DNA of 64,000 bases from assembly GCA_030620095.1 (NCBI GenBank), contig JAUTXW010001314.1, positions 2,330,001-2,394,000 of the forward strand, given 5' to 3'. Positions 55,240 to 64,000 of this stretch are shown here, in pieces (the stretch's first letter is position 1; the number at the start of each line of letters is the position of its first letter). The stretch is from Kuschelorhynchus macadamiae (taxonomy: Eukaryota; Arthropoda; Insecta; Coleoptera; Curculionidae). Position numbers and translations under genes: made by a program. The notes under the pieces are model-generated. The model did not search any database. It saw only the letters and a list, made by a program, of their open reading frames with translations, and was not told the origin of the DNA.

Positions 55240-57410
55240 TATCTTCTCTGAATTCCCTTTCTCTGAAATTAATACCGTGACGGCTTTAACGCCCATAATA
55301 AAGAATTGTTAGTGTCTACTAAAACCGATCCCCCACCACCCAAGGTAGAGCAGCAGAGACCTTTGCATCAGCCAACTTGACTACTTTTTTCCGACGCATC
55401 GTCACACAGCCAAAATCCTCTTTCTCACCACTCACACAGAGACTTATCACTCTTCCATTTCCGCTCCTCTGGGTTCCTCTGACCATAGTTTAATTACTGT
55501 TTCCTGTCCCATACAACAGGAAGATGTAGCATTCATGCCACCTCGTAAGTTGTAATATTTGGCACTATAATTCCGCTGATTGGGATAGGTTGCGAGATTT
55601 CTAATCTTCCTTCCCCTGAAATGATGTTTGTTTCTCTATCAACGATCCTTCGGAAATTTGTTCACAAATCTCGGATGCAATCCAATTAGGTATAGAAACC
55701 TTTATACCACATTCTATTAAGACCTCAAAATCTCCCAAACGTAAAACTTGGTTTTCAAAATCCTGCGATAATTCCAGATTAGGGACAATCCGTACTCTTA
55801 AAATTTTTCTTAAGACCCCTTCGGAAAATCTAGAGGCTAAAAACCAGGCACGAAATCATTACAATCGCATAATTCTCGAAGCCAAAAATGCCTTCAATAC
55901 ACGCATTAAAGGCAAAGTTCTTTCTATCCAAAATGGTAGCCAATTCTTTTGGTCGCTTGCCAAAAATATTGAACAAAACTTCTGCAGAAGCTCCATTGCA
56001 CCCCTAACTTCTGGTGGAGAAATCGTCTCCACGTATAAAGCGAAAGTTGAGCTTTTTGCAAACCAATTCGCCGAAAATTCTACTTTAATCCCTCCTCTTT
56101 ATTTCTTCCTTCCATCAGTACCAGCTTTGCTATACAATTTACACGAAATTACTTTGAGGGTTAAAAAAGTACGGCGTATTCTCAAAATACTTAATACAAA
56201 AAAGTCCTTTGATTATGATCGTATTCCGGCCATAGTCCTAAAAAATTGCGCTTCTGAGTTCATCATCATTTTTCCTGAAAGCTGGAAATCTGCTCGTGAA
56301 CAGCCTGTTCCCAAAAGGGGATCCAAAACTCTTCCCTCTAACTACAAACCCATATCCCTCCTCCCAATAATGAGTAAGGCAATGGAGAAGTATATCAATA
56401 AATTTTTTAAATTACCTTGAAATGTATAAACTTATACACAGACAGGCAACACGGTTTCCGCCACCAAAGATCTGCAGCAGATCTTCATACCTTCGTAACA
56501 CACAACTGGAATAACTCTAACGAATTCCAATGAGAACTACTTGGATTGCCAGTTTTCTTTCCAACAGAAGTATTTCTGTAGTGGTTGAAGGCCATTCATC
56601 AAACTTTCACCAAATCACCGCAGGCACTACACAGGGTTCAGTGTTGGCCCTACCCTGATCCTCCTGCACATCAATGATCTTCTTTCTTCAACCAGCATTC
56701 CTATTCACAGCTATGCAGACGATAAGGCACTCCACTCAATCAATATACAATTTCCCAAACATGTCTCCAAAACTGAAATTGATGACAGTACTCACACCAT
56801 TCAAATGAATAATTGAAGTCAAAGATTCCTTTAGCCTAGTCGGTATCACTTTTCAAAAAGATCTTCGCTGGCATGATCACATCACCTCAATTGCCACAGT
56901 TGCCGCCACGAAACTGGGTTTTCTTTTCCGAGCTCGAGAATACTTTTCTTTTGCCAACCTGTTGACACTTTACAGTGCGCAAATCAGACCCTTTCTTAAA
57001 TACTGTTCGCATATCCTTAATATCCTTGACTCTCTTCAAAGAAGACCTATTCGCCTGATCGATGATTTAAACATAACAAGGAAGCTCGCATCACTAGAGC
57101 ATCGTCGAATTGTGGGCGATCTGTTTCTGTTTTACAGATACCACCACGGATTCTGTTCTGATGAATTATCATCCACTATGCCCTCCTTAATCATTCCTAC
57201 CAGAGAGACCATTTTGTTCGCGCCTTTATTCCTAGAGGATGCCGATTACGGAATGTGTTACCAACAAATGCCTTTCCTTTTTTCCTAAACTGCAAGTCTT
57301 TAAATCCCGCCTAAATAAACTTTCCCTGACTTTCACTTTTTGATTCAACAAGGGTACCTAGTAATTAGGCCTTCGGCCTTCGTGGTCTGCTCATAGATAA
57401 AAAAAACAGA
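55240..57410 (+). mobile_element. Degenerate non-LTR retrotransposon
   Basis: Plus-strand broken frames cover the endonuclease C-terminus (SDHSLITVSC-like near 55475), linker, RT and C-terminal region. The 3' region contains GGCCTTCGGCCTTCGTGGTC (57370) and an A-rich end near 57410. Codon composition is visibly more GC-rich than in the other non-LTR copies, suggesting a different family. Confidence 0.8.
55470..57345 (+). pseudogene. Non-LTR endonuclease end and reverse transcriptase (broken)
   Basis: Readable blocks are SIAPLTSGGEIVSTYKAKVELFANQFAENS (about 56000), frame 56127-56420 with LKILNTKKSFDYDRIPAIVLKN and LPSNYKPISLLPIMSKAMEK, DRQHGFRHQRSAADLHTFVTH (about 56445), and GTTQGSVLA with HSYADDKALHSI (about 56705), where the catalytic YADD is kept. 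Next is ITFQKDLRWHDHITSIA, and frame 56962-57288 with LYSAQIRPFLKYCSH and LDSLQRRPIRLI. Numerous stops and shifts, including loss of the FxDxxxAFD motif, mark it dead. Confidence 0.85.
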
Positions 57411-57414
57411 AATC

Positions 57415-58310
57415 AAATATTACGTATAAATCAACTGGTAAAATTTTGATACGAATCCAAGATGGCGAAGCAACATGGCAGCTTGATGAAATATTAAAAA
57501 AATCAGCCTGAAAAATCTACTTATTAGATTGACTTTAAGTGTAAAAATGTAGTGTGATATAGAAATGAACTGGTAAAATTGTAATACGAATTCAAGATGG
57601 CCGAACAAAATGGTGACCAAATAAAATGTTTATATTCGTGAAAAAAAATCCGCCTCCAAGATTTTACATAACTTCAAGTTTTTGTTCTCTAGATGCCCAA
57701 AAACATGTTTCTCAATTCCGACGGTCTGTATGTCTGAGGATGACCTGGTAACAATTTGGTAAATATCCATTGAGGCGACCTAAGGAAATGTTAAAAAAAA
57801 TATCACTAAAAAATTAATTATCCAAATTACCTCAAATCTGGTACAAAAATTAAGTACTCATAGAAATTAATTGGTAACGTTTTGGTGACGTGAATGGAAA
57901 TAGTTAAAATAATCAGCTTGAAAGAACTACTTATTAGATTAATTTCAACTTTTGTGAAAGCATTAATTGTAATATAGACATATACTAGTAAATTATGGTA
58001 CGAAATCAAAATGGCGGGATAAAAATGAAATTTTAAATAAATTTTTCTTATTCAATAGATTTCAAATTTTTCAGAAGAATTAAATGTGAAATAAACTGGT
58101 ACGGATTCAACATGACGGAACCAAATGGCACTTGGCAGTCCTATAAAAATCAGAGTAAAAACTATTTATTCAATTTATTTTATATCATGTCTAAAAATCA
58201 AAGGTGGCATAGGTAGACTATATGCGGAACTAAATTGGTTTACACTTCACTAACCAAGGAAAAGGAAAGATTCATAACGAGGGAAGTTGCGGGTAAAGGA
58301 AATTTACTTA
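57415..58310 (+). repeat. Repeat family A array, left arm of a large inverted repeat
   Basis: Units of CCAAGATGGCGAAGCAACATGG / CAAGATGGCCGAACAAAATGG type alternate with AACTGGTAAAATTTTG and ACTACTTATTAGATTGA. It ends in CATAACGAGGGAAGTT.CGGGTAAAGGAAATTTAC (58273-58308), which reappears inverted at 62462-62505. Confidence 0.85.
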
Positions 58311-59165
58311 TATATTTTTTTATATTATAACTCCTTTTTTTTTAATTCAAATTAGAATATGCCGTTATTTTTTATTTTTTAATAAAGTAAAAATAAATAA
58401 TTACCATTTCATCCCTATTACTTTTATAATTGCTTTTTGTGCAAAATTTTAAGTCAATTAGTTAAGCAGTTTCTTTATTTTGAGTTTTTAAAGTAATTTA
58501 TTAGACTGCCATTTTGGATAAGCAGTTTTTTGATACTGATTTTGCATTTTAATTTTACTAATTGTTCCACCATATTTTATTCGCACCATTATCTTACTAG
58601 TTCGTCTGTATGAAGTTAACTTATAAAACATAGACTAGAAAAAAATATAGGGTAATTGTGAGCCAAACCAAGATAGGATATCATCATATCAGTAATCATT
58701 CTCAGAAACTCATATATCCCAATAAATATTGCTACTGCGAAACCTCTCTAATAAAAACTTTGCTTTATAACTTGTCCGGATTTTCAGGATAGGAATATAA
58801 AGAAATGAGCTCAAACATAAATTGATTTTGCTATTTCGCTCGGTTGCAGAGGACACACCGTAAGTGAAACAAAGATAAAAGTCTCAAAACTAACATGTAC
58901 ACGGTTAATGAACATTTCTCTTTTTGTCGGCTTTCGGAACTTTGGAATATCTGTGAACTTTTTCTTAAGGCGCTTCGGCCGCTTTTGTCGGCGATTTTGC
59001 TATAAGCATATGGTAGTGGGGATAAAGCCCAACGGAAAAATTTAAAAAAGGTTCCCTTTTTGTTTTCATTTGAGTCTTGAACTTTAACCAGTAAAGTTTA
59101 GTTTCGGTCATTTGGGTTTTGAATTCGGTACTTTGTGATCAGAATTTTGAAAATTTTGCCTAAAA
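58311..59165. other. Unassigned DNA upstream of the serine-rich ORF
   Basis: No gene. If the following ORF is expressed, its promoter would lie here; no firm promoter motif is visible. Confidence 0.35.
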
Positions 59166-59373
59166 ATGTTTGAACAAAATTGTAGCAATAATAATAAAAA
59201 ACTAAGTCAAAAATTGGAGGACGAACTTTTCTTCAAAAAATTCTTGTCATTCATAGACGAATCTGATAATTCGTCTACTAGTTCTGGGTATGCTAGTGAT
59301 ACTGATTTATTTGCAACAAATAACCTAGTAACCAGTGGTAATTCTAATAGTTTTTCAAGCGAAACTTATAAAG
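59166..59373 (+). CDS. Candidate first exon, serine-rich hypothetical protein
   Basis: ATG in AAAAATGTTT opens 69 codons plus one base: MFEQNCSNNNKKLSQKLEDE, then FFKKFLSFIDESDNSSTSSGYASDTDLF and a Ser-rich end SFSSETYK. It runs into a consensus splice donor AAAG|GTAAGTG at 59374. The composition (Lys/Glu helix, then acidic Ser-rich stretch) looks protein-like rather than random. I recognise no domain. It lies inside the large family-A inverted repeat, so it may be a transposon gene. A phase-compatible acceptor TTTTTTCTTGCAG at 61048-61060 would add about 26 codons ending in SINE sequence, but this is speculative. Confidence 0.35.
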
Positions 59374-59934
59374 GTAAGTGAATTTTAAATAAAAATCTTA
59401 TTTTGCCATAAAACAATTTGCTTGGAACAAATATAAGATTTCATCATGTAGTTAAACTGGTTTTTCGTTTTTTCATCCTACCTTTTATTTTTATTTTTAT
59501 GTTTACCTTTTATTTGTTGTGCAGAATATATAAGATCTCTAGGTTTTCTTCCTATTTCAAATTTTTGCTAACGAAATTTTAGCACATACTTATTTCAGAA
59601 CCTCTCAAAATAATTTAGAAATTAATGCCATTTTTTTGTTGTTAGTTATGTGGAATAGATGTACAGGCATTTGTTGAAAAAGGTTTTACATTTAAAAATA
59701 TGTTTTTCATTTTTCTTTGGAGTATTTTGTACAAAAATGTACGACCCGGAAAATCTCGAGGATCGATACGTTTTAAATAAAAAACTGATTAGAACAAAAA
59801 TAACAAATTTAAGAAACTGCTAAAATTTTTTACATTTCATGTGATGTATTATTACTGTGACCAACTGTGAAAAACATTTTATTAATTATTACAATAAGAT
59901 TATTTTATAAATATATCAATCTTAGTTATTTGGT

Positions 59935-61040
59935 AAATACTACTTAACCCGATTGACTTTAAATTTTGGTGAAAAATTAAAGGTCATATGGGGATGAGCT
60001 GGTAACATTTTGGTAAACATCCAATATGACAAAACAAAATGGCGGTCAAATGTTAAAAAAATTATTACTTATTCAAATTGTAGACTATAACTGTGGTATA
60101 GAGATGAACTAGTAAAAATATGGTACTAACTCAAGATGGCGGAACAAAATGGCGGCCAAATAGAGTGTTTGTAATCGTGAAATCACCCTCTCAGGTTCTA
60201 CATATCTTCACGATTTAGCGTCCCTAGATTCCAAAAAAATAGGTTTTATCAATTCCATCGGTCCGTCTGTCGGTTTGTCTGTCTGTCTGTCAGTTCGCGG
60301 CATAGCTAAAAAACTATTTTGTTTTTAAAAATCTTATTCAGTTGACTTAAAATTTTTCAGAAAAATTAAATATGATATAAAGAGGTTAAACTGGTACGAA
60401 TTCAAAATGACGTAACAAAAAGGAGGTGTACGTCAATGTAAAAACTACTTATTGCATTTATTACATACCTGGTATTTAAAAGGGAAAGGTCTTTACGTTT
60501 CGGGGGTCCTCGATCATGGAAAAAATGTTTCCTCAATTCCGTCTGTCTGCGGCACTGCTAAACACCTACTTACTCGATAGACTGCAAATTTGAGGCAAAA
60601 ATTAAAAGTCGTACGAGAATGACCTGGACATATTTTGATAAAAATCTAATATGGCGAAATAAAATGCCAGCCTAGTCAAATGTTAAAAAAATTATTACTT
60701 AAAAACTACTTATAAAGTTTACCTCAAATTTTGCAAAAAATTCAAGTGTTAGTTACTAATTAACTAGAAAAATTTTGGTATGAATCCAAGATAGCTAAAT
60801 AAAATAGCGGCTTAATAAAATATTTAAAAATTCAGCCTGAAAAAAAAACTACTTAATCCATTGATTTCTAAACTTGTGCGAGCATTAACTGTGATATAGA
60901 GATCAACTGGCAAAATTTTCGTACGAATTCAAGATGGCGGAACAAAATAACAGCCAAATGAAATGTTTGTAATCGTGAAAAAATGCCAAACAATATGTTT
61001 TCTTCTTGTCTGTCGGTCTGTTAATTCGCGGCAGAGCTAA
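59935..61040 (+). repeat. Repeat family A array, internal, plus orientation
   Basis: Includes AAATGGCGGTCAAATG, CAAGATGGCGGAACAAAATGG, GTCTGTCGGTTTGTCTGTCTGTCTGTCAG and several diverged units of the same family. Confidence 0.85.
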
Positions 61041-61086
61041 GTAAGGTTTTTTCTTGCAGCCGATATTAGTGATAATAAATCCAGTA

Positions 61087-61336
61087 CAGGCAAGTGTAAA
61101 ATGTCTTTATTTCTTGCGCCACCCCATTCACGCTATGGGTAGTTGAGGCAGATACACACTTGTGAATAGGTAGATTACCTAATGAAGTTCAAAAGCTACA
61201 CCGTAACCCAAGAGTTGATTGCTAGAGGATGGGGTGTAGGCTGGGGATCAAAGAGGACCATGCTTCGGAACCTACGTTAAGCTGTAGGTCCCGCTCAGAT
61301 CGGTCAAATCCATGACGGAAAGGAAACGTTAAAACA
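61087..61336 (+). repeat. Second, 5'-truncated SINE copy
   Basis: AGGCAAGTGTAAAATGTC...GTAGATTACCTAATGAAG...GTAGGTCCCGCTCAG...GAAACGTTAAAA aligns with the body of the SINE at 31205-31455. The tRNA-like head is missing. Confidence 0.6.
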
Positions 61337-61691
61337 AGCTAGCAAGCAAACTATTTGTTTTCATATATACCAACAATGCCAACAAAATAAAAATCCAATA
61401 TAGATTGAATATTAAATTAAAAAATATTTTTTAAAATAAATCATAACAAAGAGTTGTTAAGAAAACAAGCCTTTTCTTAATATTTTATTTCTCAATGAGG
61501 GTGATTTTTTTTTCTACGAATGTTCTAGGGTATATAAGGTATTACGAAAAAAAAGCAAAAAAACAGTTTATACTTTTAACAGATTACTCTGTATTTTATA
61601 ACGCGGGAAGTTCCGGGTAAAGGAAATTTCCCGAGTTTATTCTCAAGCTGTAATACTTACTGAACCATAAACAATGCATACAAAGTTTTAG

Positions 61692-62226
61692 TTAAGGGGG
61701 AACTGCATGCAGTATTATGGATCATATGCAAGCCTTTCTCCGCTGCAATATTATGTTAAAACTATAAGAGATATGTATTAGCTTCAATGTGATTTCAATG
61801 GGGAAATATGTATAGTTGGGTGCTAAATACGATTTTTTATGAAAAAATCAAATCTAGAATTATAAAATAGAAGTAGATTTGTCCATTTTCGACCATTTTT
61901 CGACCACTTTTTGACGCAAATGCCGTCGCCTATAATTTTTTGTCCACAAAATGGCTCTTTACCGCCTTGCATTGATCCTTTGTCTACGTAACTGCAAAAT
62001 TTGAAATGGTAAATCTTACTCATGTCTTTGTATTCCTGCAGGGCGTGAACCCTTTTGAACCTATTTTTAAACGAAATGTAATTAGAATTGCCTATACATA
62101 ACACATTTTTTTGAGGTCGGACGTGCAGGAAGTTTTTTCTAATACGTAGGTACCTTTTTATCTTACTTTGAACTTGACTAGACCTTGTCGCAAGTTTTTC
62201 ACTTTTGGCGTGCAGTTCTCCCTTAA
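61692..62226. mobile_element. piggyBac-like MITE with TTAA duplication
   Basis: TTAA|GGGGGAACTGCATGC at the left (61692) and GCGTGCAGTTCTCCC|TTAA at the right (to 62226) are inverted ends with two mismatches in 15 bp, both bounded by TTAA. The 93-codon minus-strand frame inside (61823-62104) has no recognisable transposase motif. The superfamily call rests on the TTAA site and GGG-start ends. Confidence 0.65.
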
Positions 62227-62459
62227 CCTTTTTTTGTACAAACTACGTCCAAATTTCTACAATAGATTTTTTAGCACTCAGCATTCAGACCAGCCGGTTT
62301 GTATTTTTAAAACTTGTTAAAAGAGGCTTGTTTACTTATGTTTCTTATGTTCTTCATTTGTTGTCTTGTGTTTATTTTGATTTTGTTAATTGATATGTCT
62401 TTATGGCAAAAAGAAGTACATTTAGGTATACTTAGTAATACAGTATAGTTAGTAAAAAA

Positions 62460-63570
62460 ACGGTAAATTTCCTTTACTCAGAACTTCCCTCGTTATGAAT
62501 ATTTCCTTTTATTAGGAATAGTGATCTGTGACCCAATTTAGTTCACGCCATAGTCATTTATAATAACAGATATATTCTGTTTTATCCCTTCATATTGTAT
62601 TCCTACCAATATTTTACCAGTTTCTACCTATGCCACACTTGATTTTTGGGCATAATTTAAAATAAAGTGAATAAGTACATTTTACACTGATTTTTTAACC
62701 ACCGTTTATTCCGTCATCTTGAATTGGTATCACATCTTTACCAGTTTATAACGATAATGCTTGCACAACTCTAGAAATTTATTTAATAAGTAGTTTTTTC
62801 AGGCTGATTTTTTAAATATTTTATTGGGCCGCCATTTTGTTTTGCTATCTTATATTCATACCAAAATGTTACCAGTTTATTCCTATGTAGCACTTGATTT
62901 TTGTGCAAAATTTGAGGTAAATTGGATAATTCGTTTTTTAAGTTATAATTTTCGATAAAACGATTCACTAGGCCGCTATCTTGTTCCGGCATATTTGATT
63001 TTTACTAAAATATTACCAGGTCATCCCATACGATCCTTAATTTTTGACTAAAATTTGAAGTCAATCTGATAAGTAGTTTTTTAGCTATGCCGCGAACTGA
63101 CAGACAGACAGACAAACCGACGGACGGATGGAGTTGATGAAACATATTTTTTGGCATCTAAGGGCGCTAAAACGTGAAGATATAAAAAACCCGAAAGGGT
63201 GATTTTTCACGATTACAGACATTTTATTTGGCCACCATTTTTCCGCCACCTTGAATTAGTACCACAGTTTTACTAGTTCATCTGTGTACCACAATTATTT
63301 ATTTTTTGTAAGTTTATTTACATAATCTGTAAAAAAATTGCATTTATTTTTTCTTCATGTTTTTATTGTAGAAAAAATAATTTTAAGGACTTTTTAAACA
63401 TTTAGTTAAGTCGCCATTTTGTTTTGCCATATAGGACTGACAAAAATTTTACCAGTGCATCCCTGGTTCACCCTTGATTTTATGCGAAATTCTAACTTAA
63501 TTGGATGGACTAGTTTTTTAATACTGATATTTCAAACGTTTAATTAAGCCGCCATTTTTTTCAATAATGA
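62460..63570 (-). repeat. Repeat family A array, right arm of the large inverted repeat
   Basis: GTAAATTTCCTTTACTCAGAACTTCCCTCGTTATG (62463) is the inverse of 58273-58308. It is followed by minus-orientation units (GGCCGCCATTTTGTTTTGC, TACCAGTTTATTCCTATG, ACTGACAGACAGACAGACAAACCGACGG). Confidence 0.85.
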
Positions 63571-63654
63571 AGACATTGATCATGTGATACTCGTTTTAAG
63601 CGCAAAGAGTGCTTGACTCATTCCAGTAGATTACTTTTTTTATTTTAATTTTGT

Positions 63655-64000
63655 ATTGTAGTAATCGTGAAAAAATCACCCTCCGAGATTTTTCAGATCT
63701 TCACGTCTCAGAGTTCTAAGATGACGAAAAACATGTTTTCTCAATTCCGTCGGCCTATCTGTCTGTAGATCGTCTGTCTGTCTGTTCACGTTATAGTAAA
63801 AAACTACTTATCCGATTGACTTCAAATTATGGTCAAACTCAATACGGCAGAACAAATTGGTGACCTAATAAAATGTTTAAAAAAAACATTACTAAAACCT
63901 TGATCATCCAATTTGCCTCAAAATTTGCACTAAAATGAAGCGTTACGTAGGAATGAACTGGCAAATAATATTTTGGTACGAATCCAAGATGACAAAACAA
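63655..64000 (+). repeat. Repeat family A array, plus orientation, continues past the window
   Basis: TAATCGTGAAAAAATCACCCTCC, TCAATTCCGTCGGCC, TCTGTCTGTCTGTTCACG and CCAAGATGACAAAACAA at the window end. Confidence 0.85.

Overview
This is AT-rich eukaryotic, almost certainly insect (probably beetle-like) genomic DNA. One host gene is visible: a three-exon CLIP-domain serine protease homolog at 43891-50906 (+), with GT/AG introns, a signal peptide and a non-catalytic protease domain of the kind that assists prophenoloxidase activation. I recognise no other host gene, and no tRNA, rRNA or CRISPR array. The species cannot be named from this sequence.

Nearly everything else is mobile DNA in various stages of decay. 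0.5-3.4 kb: broken non-LTR retrotransposon. 4.7-6.7 kb: non-autonomous hAT with 8-bp target duplication. 7.9-9.2 kb: second non-LTR copy. 11.3-14.8 kb: a hAT with a perfect 8-bp duplication holding a second hAT. 15.6-17.0 kb: Penelope-like element (PLE) fragment and a large palindrome. 17.5-18.1 kb: Tc1/mariner-like transposase remnant. 19.0-22.6 kb: young Ty3/Gypsy LTR element. 23.1-25.0 kb: hAT MITE, PLE end, and a broken copy of a transposon-associated ORF. 26.9-28.1 kb: RT scrap and hAT C-terminus. 31.2-38.1 kb: SINE, two unusual tandem-repeat families and two Helitron helicase fragments. 38.6-40.7 kb: fairly well preserved CR1/Jockey-type non-LTR element.

A PLE with a 17-bp target duplication (41819-43825) ends 65 bp before the host start codon, and a DDE transposon (51001-53947) begins about 60 bp after the host poly(A) signal, so the immune gene is tightly sandwiched. 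Its introns hold an RT scrap, a PLE fragment and a hAT deletion derivative. 55.2-57.4 kb is another broken non-LTR element. 57.4-64 kb is dominated by a repeat family (also at 31.7-32.8 and 37.1-38.1 kb) with closely spaced GCCAT motifs, arranged as a large inverted repeat around a small spliced-looking serine-rich ORF and a piggyBac-like MITE.

Most worth a second look: hammerhead-ribozyme-like cores in palindromic PLE-type ends (37.3 and 17.0 kb), the GCCAT-rich inverted repeat with its candidate exon at 59166, and the flipped tandem array at 32.8-33.9 kb. All family calls rest on reading motifs by eye; no database search was run.
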